The notes under the pieces were generated by a model that had not been told where the DNA came from, made no database searches, and saw nothing but the letters and a program-made list of their open reading frames with translations. A DNA stretch of 64,000 nt, from NCBI RefSeq assembly GCF_004197395.1, contig NZ_SELS01000027.1:42888-106887 (forward strand), read 5' to 3'. Both the position numbers and the translations under genes were made by a program. This stretch comes from Paraburkholderia sp. UYCP14C. Lineage in GTDB: Bacteria; Pseudomonadota; Gammaproteobacteria; Burkholderiales; Burkholderiaceae. Positions 33,831 through 42,604 of this stretch are shown here, one piece after another. Numbering within the stretch: the stretch's first letter is position 1; every line of letters begins with the position of its first letter.

Positions 33831-34724
33831 ATGACCCCGGATCAACTTATAACGTTCGCTGCCGTCGCTGAGCATCGCAATATCAGCCGGGCGGCGGTGG
33901 CGCTGCATCTGTCGCAGCCGGCGGTGTCCGGCCAGCTGAGGCAATTGCAGGACGAGTTCGGCGAACCGCTGTATCAGCGCGATGGCCGCGGCGTGCGGTT
34001 GACGCCGGCCGGCGAGCAGCTCGCCAGCTATGCGGCGCGGCTGCGCGACACCTGGCGGCAGGCGCATGCCTATCGCGACGCGTTGCGCGGTCTCGAGCAG
34101 GGCACCTTGCGGATCGGCGCGAGCACGACGCCGGCGAGCTATCTGCTGCCGTACCTGATCGCCGAATTCCATCGCCGCTATCCGGACGTGACCGTGCATA
34201 CCGCCAACGGCAATACCACCGAGATCGTCGCTGCGCTCGGCTCGGTCGACATCGCGATGATCGAGGGTCCCGCCGGCGCCGATCTGCCGCCGGACACGGC
34301 CGTCCACGCGTGGCGCGAGGACGAGATCGTCGCGATCATGCCGCGCTCGCATCCGCTCGCGCAGGCGGACAGCGGCGGGAGGATCGAGCTGGCCGCGTTC
34401 GGCGCGTACCCGCTGGTGCTGCGCGAGGAAGGCTCGGGCGTGCGCCAGACGGTCGAGCGCGAGTTCGCGCGGGCGGGCGTGCCGATGCGGGTGGCGCTCG
34501 AGATCGCGGGGGTCGAAGGGGTGAAGGAGGCGGTGCGGGCCGGCATGGGCGTCGGCTTCGTGTCGGCGATGTCGATGCGGCACGAGAACGGCGCGCTGCG
34601 GCTGATGTCGCTCAGCCCGCAGCCGCTGACGCGGCGGCTGTCGATTCTGGTGCCGCATGCGAGCGCGCCGTCGCGGGTGGTCGAGCAGTTTCTGGCGATG
34701 TGTATCGCGGACGAGGGCGGTTGA
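33831..34724 (+). CDS. LysR family regulator, YeiE/CysB-like neighbour of the yeiH-like gene
   Basis: A 297-residue protein read from ATG at 33831 (MTPDQLITFAAVAEHRNISR), a typical LysR start; a GTG at 33798 would add 11 residues. The HTH spans residues 15-40 (AAVALHLSQPAVSGQLRQLQ). The effector domain (about 90-290) has GASTTPASYLLPYLIAEFHR. Similarity in layout to YeiE-type regulators and its divergent yeiH-like partner suggest it controls the latter. The ligand is unknown. Confidence 0.9.
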   Translation: MTPDQLITFAAVAEHRNISRAAVALHLSQPAVSGQLRQLQDEFGEPLYQRDGRGVRLTPAGEQLASYAARLRDTWRQAHAYRDALRGLEQGTLRIGASTTPASYLLPYLIAEFHRRYPDVTVHTANGNTTEIVAALGSVDIAMIEGPAGADLPPDTAVHAWREDEIVAIMPRSHPLAQADSGGRIELAAFGAYPLVLREEGSGVRQTVEREFARAGVPMRVALEIAGVEGVKEAVRAGMGVGFVSAMSMRHENGALRLMSLSPQPLTRRLSILVPHASAPSRVVEQFLAMCIADEGG

Positions 34725-34898
34725 ATCGAACGCCGGCACGGTGCGTCCGGCGCGAATGTGCACGCGACGGACGCGGGCGTGGCCGGTGCGCCGCGCTTCG
34801 TGCCCGCCGCGCCTGGGGATTTCCTCTATGGTGCGCGATGGCCGTCCCGCGCACTATTCGCACATCGCAGCGCCTCGGCGCTTTTTTTTGAGGTGGTT

Positions 34899-34914
34899 TT
34901 GGAACCGGTTCCAA
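34899..34914 (+). promoter_or_regulatory. PtxS-type operator upstream of the 2-ketogluconate operon
   Basis: A perfect 16-base palindrome, TTGGAACCGGTTCCAA, lies 36 bases before the kguE start. It differs from the known Pseudomonas PtxS site (TGAAACCGGTTTCA) at only two symmetrical positions. PtxS is encoded at the end of this operon, so autoregulation released by 2-ketogluconate is the simple model. Confidence 0.8.
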
Positions 34915-34949
34915 GCGCCAGTTTCACGACAGATTCGAGTGAGTTCGAC

Positions 34950-35744
34950 ATGGCTGATGCAGTAGAGATCGTGATCGTCGCCAGCGCGTTCGGCATGAGC
35001 GCGGTGCGTGCCGACGGCCATCTGAAATGGGCGCAGGCGGCAAGGCGCGCCGGCGCAGCGGGTTTCGAGGTGCGCCGCGAGTTGTTCGCGAGCGACGCGG
35101 ACACCGACCCGCAACGACTGCGCGCGCTCGGCGCGGCGCTGGCCGATCTCGGCCTGTGGTCGGTGTTTTCGACCCCGGCATCGTTGTACGCGGCGAACGG
35201 CCAGCTCGATATCGACGCGCTGTGTCTCGCGCTCGACGAAGCGACCGCGCTCGGCGCGCGCTTCGTCAAGCTGCAACTCGGCGGCTTCGCGGGCGAGGCT
35301 CACGGCGCGGCCATCGTCGCGCAGGTCGCGAGCGGTTCGGGCGTCAAGGGCGGCGCGCAGCCACGGCTCGTCGTCGAAAACGGGCAACTGGCGCAGGGCG
35401 GCTCGCCCGCGCAGTTCGTCGAGCTGTTCGACGCGCTCGCGCGTGAAGGCCACGCGGGCGCGCTCGGCATGACCTTCGATACCGGCAACTGGGCGTGGCT
35501 CGACGTCGCGCCGCTGCGGATAGCGCCGCAGCTTGCGCCGTACGTCGAGTACATCCATTGCAAGAGCACGACGGGCGAGGGCGCGCGGCGCTTTGCAATC
35601 GCGCCGGCCGACGATGACGCGCCGTTCCGCGCGGTCCTCGACCGGTTGCCGCGCGATCTGCCGCGCGGCATCGAGTTTCCGTTCGACCCCAGCCGGATCG
35701 ACGCGGATGCCGCGCATTATGTGAGCTGGCTCGCGCGGGTGTAG
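34950..35744 (+). CDS. kguE: Sugar phosphate isomerase/epimerase-like protein of the 2-ketogluconate operon
   Basis: A 264-residue TIM-barrel protein of the AP-endonuclease-2/xylose-isomerase superfamily: AARRAGAAGFEVRRELF, FVKLQLGGF, LVVENGQLAQGG, LGMTFDTGNWAWL and VEYIHCKST. These hold the typical metal-binding Glu/Asp/His positions. It is the first gene of a kguE-K-T-D-ptxS order identical to that in Pseudomonas, where KguE is a putative epimerase of unproven reaction. The ATG at 34950 is preceded by GAGTGAG at a suitable distance. The longer frame from 34758 crosses the operator and is rejected. Confidence 0.85.
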   Translation: MADAVEIVIVASAFGMSAVRADGHLKWAQAARRAGAAGFEVRRELFASDADTDPQRLRALGAALADLGLWSVFSTPASLYAANGQLDIDALCLALDEATALGARFVKLQLGGFAGEAHGAAIVAQVASGSGVKGGAQPRLVVENGQLAQGGSPAQFVELFDALAREGHAGALGMTFDTGNWAWLDVAPLRIAPQLAPYVEYIHCKSTTGEGARRFAIAPADDDAPFRAVLDRLPRDLPRGIEFPFDPSRIDADAAHYVSWLARV

Positions 35745-35835
35745 ACGCGCTGCGCAACCGAAGCGCCAACCCAGCCAACCACACTTCCCACGCAACACGA
35801 AACACCGGCAGCAAAAGCACCCCCAGGAGCCCAGC

Positions 35836-36819
35836 ATGACCCATCCATACCCCGCCCTCGACGTGATCACCTACGGTGAAGCGATGGCGATGTTCGTCGC
35901 CGCCGAAACCGGCCCGCTCGCGAGCGTCGGGCACTTCACGAAGCGCATCGCCGGGGCGGACCTGAACGTCGCGATCGGCCTGTCCCGGCTCGGCTTCAAG
36001 GTGGGCTGGATGAGCCGCGTCGGCGACGATTCGTTCGGTCAGTACGTGCGCGACACGCTGACGAAAGAGGGCATCGACCAGCAGTGCGTGAGCACCGACG
36101 CGCGCTACCCGACCGGCTTCCAGCTGAAGTCGAAGAACGACGACGGCAGCGACCCGGCGGTCGAATACTTCCGCAAGGGCTCGGCGGCGAGCCATCTGTC
36201 GCTCGACGACTACGTCGCCGATTACGTGCTGCCCGCGCGTCATCTGCATCTGACCGGCGTCGCGCCCGCGATCTCGGCGAGTTCGCGCGAGCTCGCGTTC
36301 CACCTGGCCCGCGAAATGCGTGCGGCAGGCAGGACCATCTCGTTCGACCCGAACCTGCGTCCGACGCTGTGGCCGTCGCGCGCGGCGATGGTCGAAGGCC
36401 TGAACGCGCTCGCGGCGCTGGCTGACTGGGTGCTGCCCGGCATCGGCGAGGGCGAGATTCTGACCGGCTACACGCAACCGGAGGACATCGCGAAGTTCTA
36501 CCTCGATCACGGCGCGCGCGGCGTGATCGTCAAGCTCGGCGCACAGGGCGCGTATTACCGCACCGCGACCGATGCCGCGACGGTCGTCGGCCGGCCGGTC
36601 GCGAACGTCGTCGATACGGTCGGCGCGGGCGATGGTTTCGCGGTCGGCGTGATCAGCGCGCTGCTCGAAGGCCGCACGCTCGCGCAGGCGGTCGCGCGCG
36701 GCAACCGGATCGGTGCGCTCGCGATCCAGGTGATCGGCGATTCGGAAGGGTTGCCGAGCCGCGCCGAACTCGACGCGCTGGAGCTGGCCGACGTGCCGGG
36801 CGTTGCCAGCGCGGCCTGA
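35836..36819 (+). CDS. kguK: 2-ketogluconate kinase (PfkB/ribokinase family)
   Basis: A 327-residue sugar kinase. GEAMAMFVA at the start, AGADLNVAIGLSRLG (PfkB signature 1) and VDTVGAGDGFAVGVISALLE (signature 2, with catalytic Asp in GAGD) are seen. In the 2-ketogluconate pathway it forms 2-keto-6-phosphogluconate, which KguD then reduces to 6-phosphogluconate. An AGGAG ribosome site lies 8 bases before the ATG. 2-keto-3-deoxygluconate kinases look similar; the operon context decides for KguK. Confidence 0.88.
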   Translation: MTHPYPALDVITYGEAMAMFVAAETGPLASVGHFTKRIAGADLNVAIGLSRLGFKVGWMSRVGDDSFGQYVRDTLTKEGIDQQCVSTDARYPTGFQLKSKNDDGSDPAVEYFRKGSAASHLSLDDYVADYVLPARHLHLTGVAPAISASSRELAFHLAREMRAAGRTISFDPNLRPTLWPSRAAMVEGLNALAALADWVLPGIGEGEILTGYTQPEDIAKFYLDHGARGVIVKLGAQGAYYRTATDAATVVGRPVANVVDTVGAGDGFAVGVISALLEGRTLAQAVARGNRIGALAIQVIGDSEGLPSRAELDALELADVPGVASAA

Positions 36820-36875
36820 CACCGCCCGGAGCGCGCCGACAACGCGCATCGATACAAGCATCGACGACAACAGGA

Positions 36876-36902
36876 GCGCGCGCAGCGCGCCCAGATTTTT
36901 TC
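36876..36902 (+). terminator. Weak hairpin between kguK and kguT
   Basis: GCGCGC (36876-36881) and GCGCGC (36885-36890) form a 6-bp stem with a 3-base loop, followed by CCAGATTTTTTC. It may partially attenuate the operon after kguK. Confidence 0.4.
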
Positions 36903-36940
36903 ATCATTGATTCGGGACGACGCCGTCCAAGGAGACTTCC

Positions 36941-38230
36941 ATGACCTCATCGCTTGCGATTCGCCGCTGGTGGACGATCATGCCGATCGTATTCATCACC
37001 TACAGCCTCGCGTATCTGGATCGCGCGAATTTCGGCTTCGCGGCGGCGGCCGGCATCAACCAGGACCTCGGCATCAGCAAGGGACTCGCGTCGCTGATCG
37101 GCGCGCTGTTCTTCCTCGGCTATTTCTTCTTCCAGATTCCGGGCGCGATCTACGCCGAGCGCCGCAGCGTGAAGAAGCTCGTGTTCTGGAGCCTCATTCT
37201 GTGGGGCGGCTGCGCGGCCTTGACCGGGATGGTCAGCAACATTCCGTCGCTGATGGTGATCCGCTTCGCCCTCGGCGTCGTCGAAGCCGCGGTGATGCCG
37301 GCGATGCTGATCTTCATCAGCAACTGGTTCACCAGGAGCGAGCGCTCGCGCGCGAACACCTTCCTGATTCTCGGCAATCCGGTCACGGTGCTGTGGATGT
37401 CGGTCGTGTCGGGCTATCTCGTGCATTCGTTCGGCTGGCGGCAGATGTTCATCGCCGAGGGCGCGCCCGCGATCGTCTGGGCGGTCTGCTGGTGGTTCCT
37501 CGTGAAGGACAAGCCCGAGCAGGTGTCGTGGCTCACGCAGCAGGAAAAGGATGCGCTCGCGCAGACGCTGCGCGCCGAGCAGGCCGCGATCAAACCGGTG
37601 CGCAACTACAGTGAGGCGTTTCGCAACCCCTCGGTCATCAAGCTGTGCGCGCAGTATTTCTGCTGGAGCATCGGCGTGTACGGCTTCGTGCTGTGGCTGC
37701 CGTCGATCCTGAAGAACGGCTCGTCGCTCGGCATGGTCGAAACCGGCTGGCTGTCGGCGCTGCCGTATGCGGCCGCGACGATCGCGATGCTTGCGGCTTC
37801 GTGGGCATCGGATAAACTCAACCGCCGCAAGGTGTTCGTGTGGCCGTGCCTGCTGATCGGCGCGATCGCGTTCGCGGCGTCGTACGGACTTGGCTCCACG
37901 CATTTCTGGGGTTCGTATGCGCTGCTCGTGATCGCAGGCGCCGCGATGTATGCGCCGTACGGCCCGTTCTTCGCGATCGTGCCGGAGCTGCTGCCGAAGA
38001 ACGTCGCGGGCGGCGCGATGGCGCTGATCAACAGCATGGGCGCGCTCGGTTCGTTCGTCGGCTCGTACGTGGTCGGCTATCTGAACGGCGCGACCGGATC
38101 GCCCGCCGCATCGTATGCATTCATGAGCGTGGCGCTCGTCGCCGCGGTGATCCTGACGCTTGCCGTCAAGCCGGCCGCCGCTGAACAACGCGAGCCCGCT
38201 CGTCCCACCGTCGCAAGGAAAATTAGCTGA
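36941..38230 (+). CDS. kguT: 2-ketogluconate MFS transporter
   Basis: A 429-residue major-facilitator protein with about 12 membrane helices. RRWWTIMPIVFITYSLAYLD (TM1), RANFGFAAAAGINQDLGISK and QIPGAIYAERRSVKKLVFWS are typical of the anion:cation symporter/phthalate-permease group that includes KguT. It should import 2-ketogluconate with protons across the inner membrane. AAGGAG sits just before the ATG. Its TGA overlaps the ATG of kguD by one base. Confidence 0.88.
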   Translation: MTSSLAIRRWWTIMPIVFITYSLAYLDRANFGFAAAAGINQDLGISKGLASLIGALFFLGYFFFQIPGAIYAERRSVKKLVFWSLILWGGCAALTGMVSNIPSLMVIRFALGVVEAAVMPAMLIFISNWFTRSERSRANTFLILGNPVTVLWMSVVSGYLVHSFGWRQMFIAEGAPAIVWAVCWWFLVKDKPEQVSWLTQQEKDALAQTLRAEQAAIKPVRNYSEAFRNPSVIKLCAQYFCWSIGVYGFVLWLPSILKNGSSLGMVETGWLSALPYAAATIAMLAASWASDKLNRRKVFVWPCLLIGAIAFAASYGLGSTHFWGSYALLVIAGAAMYAPYGPFFAIVPELLPKNVAGGAMALINSMGALGSFVGSYVVGYLNGATGSPAASYAFMSVALVAAVILTLAVKPAAAEQREPARPTVARKIS

Positions 38231-39195
38231 TGAAGAAGATCGTCGCCTGGAAGTCGCTGCCCGAGGATGTGCTCGCCTGGTTGCAACAGCATGCGCAGGT
38301 CGTGCAGGTCGATCCGTCGCAGCACGATGCGTTCGTCGCCGCGCTGCGCGACGCCGACGGCGGCATCGGCGCGAGCGTGAAGATCACCCCGGCGATGCTC
38401 GAAGGCGCGAGCCGGCTGAAGGCGCTGTCGACCATCTCGGTCGGCTACGACCAGTTCGACGTCGACGACCTCACGCGCCGTGGCATCGTGCTCGCGCACA
38501 CGCCGGACGTGCTGACCGAATCGACCGCCGATACCGTGTTCTCGCTGATCCTCGCGTCCGCGCGGCGCGTCGTCGAGCTGGCCGACTGGGTCAAGGCAGG
38601 GCAGTGGCGCGCGAGCATCGGGCCCGCGCACTTCGGGCTCGACGTGCAGGGCAAGACGATCGGCATCGTCGGCCTGGGGCGGATCGGTGGCGCGGTCGCG
38701 CGACGCGCGGCGCTCGGCTTCAACATGAAGGTGCTGTACACGAACCGCAGCGCGAACCTTCAAGCGGAACAGGCGTATGGCGCGCGGCGCGTCGAGCTGG
38801 CCGAGTTGCTCGCGCAGTCCGATTTCGTCTGTTTGCAGGTGCCGCTCACGCAGGAGACGCGGCATCTGATCGGCGCGGCCGAACTGCGCGCGATGAAGAA
38901 GAGCGCGATCCTGATCAACGCGTCGCGCGGCGCGACCGTCGACGAACCGGCGCTGATCGAAGCGTTGAAGAACGGCACGATTCACGGCGCGGGCCTCGAC
39001 GTGTTCGACACCGAACCGTTGCCCGCCGACTCGCCGTTGCTGTCGATGCCGAACGTGGTCGCGCTGCCGCATATCGGCTCGGCGACGCACGAGACCCGTC
39101 ATGCGATGGCGCTCAACGCGGCCGAGAACCTGGTCGCCGCGCTCGACGGCACGTTGACGACCAACATCGTCAACCGTGAAGTACTGGCGAAGTGA
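38230..39195 (+). CDS. kguD: 2-keto-(6-phospho)gluconate reductase, D-2-hydroxyacid dehydrogenase family
   Basis: A 321-residue NAD(P)H-dependent reductase. The Rossmann motif GLGRIGG is at 148-154 and the catalytic triad is seen as Arg233 (INASRG), Glu262 (FDTEPLP) and His281 (LPHIGSATHETR). In this operon it reduces 2-keto-6-phosphogluconate to 6-phosphogluconate for entry into the Entner-Doudoroff and pentose phosphate pathways. It is related to glyoxylate/hydroxypyruvate reductase GhrB, whose activity could overlap. It overlaps kguT by one base, showing tight coupling. Confidence 0.88.
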   Translation: MKKIVAWKSLPEDVLAWLQQHAQVVQVDPSQHDAFVAALRDADGGIGASVKITPAMLEGASRLKALSTISVGYDQFDVDDLTRRGIVLAHTPDVLTESTADTVFSLILASARRVVELADWVKAGQWRASIGPAHFGLDVQGKTIGIVGLGRIGGAVARRAALGFNMKVLYTNRSANLQAEQAYGARRVELAELLAQSDFVCLQVPLTQETRHLIGAAELRAMKKSAILINASRGATVDEPALIEALKNGTIHGAGLDVFDTEPLPADSPLLSMPNVVALPHIGSATHETRHAMALNAAENLVAALDGTLTTNIVNREVLAK

Positions 39196-39257
39196 ATCGC
39201 GGGGCGGCGCGCACGCTCCCGCCCCCGCACCGACACGAGCGATGAGCGAATGAGCGA

Positions 39258-40346
39258 ATGAGCACGACCCCGCCCAGCACGCCACCCGGTATGCCGCCCG
39301 CGGCGCCGCGCCGCGCGACGATCACCGATGTCGCGCGCGAAGCCGGCACCGGCAAGACCAGCATCTCGCGCTATCTGAACGGCGAGATCAGCGCGTTGTC
39401 GCCCGAGCTGCGCGCACGCATCGAAGCCGCGATCGCGCGGCTCGACTATCAGCCGAACCAGATGGCGCGCGGCCTGAAGCGCGGCCGCAACCGGCTGATC
39501 GGCATGCTGGTCGCCGACCTGACCAATCCGTACTCCGTCGAAGTGCTGCAAGGCGTCGAGGCCGCGTGCCACGCGCTCGGTCTGATGCCGCTGATCTGCC
39601 ACGCGGCGAACGAAGTCGAGATGGAACGGCGCTATCTGCAACTGCTGACCACGTATCGCGTGGAAGGCGTGATCGTCAACGCGCTGGGCGTGCGCGAAGA
39701 GACGTTGCGGCCGGTCGGCGACGGCGGCATTCCTGCGGTGCTGGTCGATCGGCGGGTGGAGGGGCTGGTCGCCGATATGGTCGGTCTCGACAATGGCGCG
39801 GCCGCCGAGCTCGGCACGCGGCATCTGCTCGAACGCGGCTTCGAGCAGATCTGGTTCGTCGTGCAGCCGTTCGAGCAGGTCAGCTCGCGGCAGCAGCGCG
39901 TCGAAGCGTTCGATCGCGCGATGCGCGACGCCGGCCGCGCGGCCGGTCATAAGCTGGTGCTCGATCTCGCCGATCCGGCCGCGCTCGAACGTGGCCTCGC
40001 GCAGCTGGATCGTGCGATCGACTCGCCGGGCGCGGACGGCGGCGAGCACGCCGGCGCCTCTCCACGCGTCGCGCTGTTCGCGGCCAACGCACCGGTCGCG
40101 TTGCGCCTCGCGCTGCATCTGCACGCGCGTTACGGCGCGCACTGGCAGAGCCGCGTCGCGCTGCTTTCGATCGACGATCCGGAATGGGCCGAGCTCGCCG
40201 GCATCACGACGATCCGCCAGCCGACCTACGACATCGGCTACCGCGCGGTCGAATTCCTGCACGAGCGCATCGAAGGCGCGCAGACGGGCGCGCGCGACTG
40301 CCTGCTGCCCGGCGAGCTGATCGTGCGTGCGTCGACGGCGCGCTGA
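39258..40346 (+). CDS. ptxS: PtxS-like LacI family regulator of the 2-ketogluconate operon
   Basis: A 362-residue LacI-type repressor. A Pro-rich leader (MSTTPPSTPPGMPPAAP) precedes the DNA-binding domain at about 20-75 (ATITDVAREAGTGKTSISRY), then a periplasmic-binding-like sensor domain (GMLVADLTNPYSVEVLQGVE). It lies at the end of the kgu operon, as ptxS does in Pseudomonas. A palindrome matching PtxS sites lies upstream of kguE. Three ATGAGC repeats just before the start (39242-39262) give several possible starts; 39258 is the one in frame. Confidence 0.88.
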   Translation: MSTTPPSTPPGMPPAAPRRATITDVAREAGTGKTSISRYLNGEISALSPELRARIEAAIARLDYQPNQMARGLKRGRNRLIGMLVADLTNPYSVEVLQGVEAACHALGLMPLICHAANEVEMERRYLQLLTTYRVEGVIVNALGVREETLRPVGDGGIPAVLVDRRVEGLVADMVGLDNGAAAELGTRHLLERGFEQIWFVVQPFEQVSSRQQRVEAFDRAMRDAGRAAGHKLVLDLADPAALERGLAQLDRAIDSPGADGGEHAGASPRVALFAANAPVALRLALHLHARYGAHWQSRVALLSIDDPEWAELAGITTIRQPTYDIGYRAVEFLHERIEGAQTGARDCLLPGELIVRASTAR

Positions 40347-40378
40347 GTTCCGGTCAATCTGCGATCATTCGGGGCTGC

Positions 40379-40399
40379 GGCGCGCAGCGGTTGCGCGCC
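40379..40399 (+). terminator. Hairpin downstream of ptxS
   Basis: GGCGCGCA (40379-40386) pairs perfectly with TGCGCGCC (40392-40399) around a 5-base loop. No U tract follows, so termination would need Rho or the hairpin acts as a 3'-end protector. Confidence 0.45.
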
Positions 40400-40430
40400 G
40401 GGGACTGCAAGGAACCCCGCAAGGATACTC

Positions 40431-41327
40431 ATGGCCGTGCCACCGCTTACCCTCGCGAGCCTCGCGCTCGCCACGCTCGTCATCGCCGCTTTACCGTTTC
40501 TGATTTACCGGCAGTTGCGCCGTCCGCTCGCGCTCAGGCCGCGTGACGCGATCGCCGGCGTCGCGGTGTTCGCGTTGTTCGCGATGGTGATCGAGCGTGC
40601 GCTGCACGACTATCTGCTGCGTGGCAACGAGGCGACGGCGGCGTTTCTGTCGCAGCCGCTCGCGTTCGTCGCCTATGGTGCGCTGGCCGCGGGCGTTTGC
40701 GAGGAAGTGGGGCGGTTCTTCGGGATGCGGCTGCTCGTGAAGCGCGCAGCGGCACGGCCGGCGGTTCGCGCAAAGGCGAACGTCGGTGCGAACGCGGGGA
40801 CCAGCACCACCGGGAGCACAAATGGCGAGACCACGACTGCCGACACCCGCACCGCCGCATTGCGCGCCGACGATGGCGCGGCGCTCAGCTACGGCCTTGG
40901 CCACGGCGGCGCGGAAGCGTGGATGGTCGGCGTGCTCGTGCAGTTCGAGTGGCTCGTATTCGCCATCCTCGAAAACCGCGGCCGGCTCGGCGACTACCTC
41001 GACAATCTGCCGGCCGAGTCGGTGATGCGCGTGCATCTGATTCTCGCTAGCCTGACGCCGCAACTGGCCGGCATTTTCGCGCTCGAACGCATTGCGGCTC
41101 TGGTGTTCCAGATCGGCTTGTCGGTGCTGATGTGGCGTGGCGTGCGGGCCGGCTCGCGCGGCATCCTGCCGCTCGCGATCGTCGTGCACGCGCTGATCGA
41201 CGTGCCCGCGGCAATGACGCAGGCGCGGCTGCTGCCGCTCGCGGCGGTCGATACGATCTATGCGGTGGCGGCGGTGTTCGTCGCGGGACTGCTGATACGG
41301 ATTTACCGGCGGCCGGCCGCGGCGTGA
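40431..41327 (+). CDS. YhfC-like intramembrane metalloprotease
   Basis: A 298-residue protein with about seven hydrophobic segments. CEEVGRFFGMRL contains Glu91-Glu92-x2-Arg95, YGLGHGGAEAW has His158 in a GHGGxE motif (157-162), and VVHALIDVPA supplies another His/Asp pair. These are the likely metal-binding residues of the YhfC/PrsW-related CAAX-like proteases. A Ala/Thr/Gly-rich stretch (about 108-148), probably disordered, is inserted between the first two motifs. Function is unknown; it is likely a membrane protease or bacteriocin/stress-processing factor. It stands alone downstream of ptxS. Confidence 0.8.
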   Translation: MAVPPLTLASLALATLVIAALPFLIYRQLRRPLALRPRDAIAGVAVFALFAMVIERALHDYLLRGNEATAAFLSQPLAFVAYGALAAGVCEEVGRFFGMRLLVKRAAARPAVRAKANVGANAGTSTTGSTNGETTTADTRTAALRADDGAALSYGLGHGGAEAWMVGVLVQFEWLVFAILENRGRLGDYLDNLPAESVMRVHLILASLTPQLAGIFALERIAALVFQIGLSVLMWRGVRAGSRGILPLAIVVHALIDVPAAMTQARLLPLAAVDTIYAVAAVFVAGLLIRIYRRPAAA

Positions 41328-41426
41328 ATGAGCGCCCAGGTAGCCGGCGTCACGCGCCTCGCTATCCGTTCGGCGTTTCTCTAAAATGCGCCTACGTTTC
41401 AGGATCTTCATTTCCCGGCAGCCTTC

Positions 41427-41792
41427 ATGGAAGCTTACCAATACGACTGCGCGCATCCGGAGTTCGACGAGCTCGCGCGCGTCATCAGCGATCTGTTTCC
41501 CGAGCAGACGCAGTTCATCGAGCGTGCCGCCGACGACGGTACGCCCACGCTGACGATTCACTGGGTAGCGATGCGCTTCGGTTCGACCGCGCGCCGTATC
41601 GTGATGACGGTCGCGATCGCGCCGGCGGCGCTCGCGCGTTATCGCGCGATGCCGGCACGGCTGCGTGGCCGCAGCTTCGCGGTATTGCGCGCGTACGTCG
41701 AAGCGAGCCTGGGCTCGCTCGAAGAAATGTACGCGAACGGCGAGTCGGTCCCGCGCGAAGTCACGGTCGATCTCGGCGACGAGTTCGCTTGA
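41427..41792 (+). CDS. DUF3022-like conserved protein
   Basis: A 121-residue protein with features I recognise from the Burkholderiaceae family DUF3022: LARVISDLFPEQTQFIERAA, HWVAMRFGSTARRIVMTVAI and LRGRSFAVLRAYVEASLGSL. It has no signal peptide, membrane helix or catalytic motif. The function is unknown. It is convergent with the next gene. Confidence 0.7.
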   Translation: MEAYQYDCAHPEFDELARVISDLFPEQTQFIERAADDGTPTLTIHWVAMRFGSTARRIVMTVAIAPAALARYRAMPARLRGRSFAVLRAYVEASLGSLEEMYANGESVPREVTVDLGDEFA

Positions 41793-41821
41793 TGCGCAAA
41801 TGAAGCGCGGCTAACGCGATT

Positions 41822-42259
41822 TCAATCCGCAAGCCGATAGACCTTCGCGAAGCGTGCGGCCTGCACGACGCCATAGTCGCCGGGCGCGTACTGCATGACC
41901 CAGTCGCCAGCCGCGCCGTGCAACACGTCGCCGCCGCTCGCCGAGCGCGCGAGCGAGAAGGGCTCGTCCATCCGGCGCGCGAGCACCACCGCCGGGCGGT
42001 TGCGATAGGCGCCGGCTTCGCCGTGCGCGAGCGCGGCATCGGCGGGCAGGTACTTCGCGTCGAAGCGCTCGCGCGACACGACCCAGCGGTCGCCGGTCGA
42101 GCCGGTGATCAGCGCATCGCCGCGCGCATAGCGGTTCGGGCCTTCGAGGCTCATCAGCTGGCCTTCGGCCGCGGCGAATTCGACGCTTACCGTTTCGTCC
42201 TTGACGACGCGTTGGGCGTGCGGATCGTCACGCAGATCGAGATTCCTGAGTTCGGTCAT
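41822..42259 (-). CDS. PGDYG-motif protein
   Basis: A 145-residue protein. The family name motif PGDYGVV is present (APGDYGVVQAARFAKVYRL), and a related half, GDALITGSTGDRWVVSRERF, lies earlier. This resembles an internal repeat of a small beta-rich domain. KYLPAD and RRMDEPFSL are also typical. The PGDYG family is found in proteobacteria and its function is not known. The ATG at 42259 has GAG shortly upstream. Confidence 0.8.
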   Translation of the reverse strand: MTELRNLDLRDDPHAQRVVKDETVSVEFAAAEGQLMSLEGPNRYARGDALITGSTGDRWVVSRERFDAKYLPADAALAHGEAGAYRNRPAVVLARRMDEPFSLARSASGGDVLHGAAGDWVMQYAPGDYGVVQAARFAKVYRLAD

Positions 42260-42604
42260 GAAGCGGGTGAGAGGTTAGGGGTAGGCATTGCGGTGAGACT
42301 TGCCGCTTGGCGGCGAGCGTGTGTGGGGTCGCTGGGACGGAGAGCCGGCCCAGACGCCGCGCACCCGAATCATGCCAGATGCATGGTGCGGGCGGGGCGG
42401 TTTGAGGAGCTGGGGAAGTGTAGAGCCGTGTGCGGCGCGACTACCCTCACGGGGTCCGGGAACGCTGTGGCGGTGTTGCGTGGCTGCCTGAGGAAGCCGC
42501 AAGCCGGCCGCCAAGGGAATCGCTAAAGGAACCGCTGAAAGCAATCGCGTCCAGCCGGACCCGCGCCCGCAACGCGGCGAACCCCCGCCGCGGGCGCCGT
42601 TTCA
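42260..42604. other. Intergenic region with a nested hairpin
   Basis: 345 bases without a supported gene. At 42563-42597 there is a nested inverted repeat: GCGCCCGC (42563-42570) with GCGGGCGC (42590-42597), enclosing GGCG/CGCC. It lies just past the end of the minus-strand Spy-like gene and may be its terminator; there is no U tract. Confidence 0.5.
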
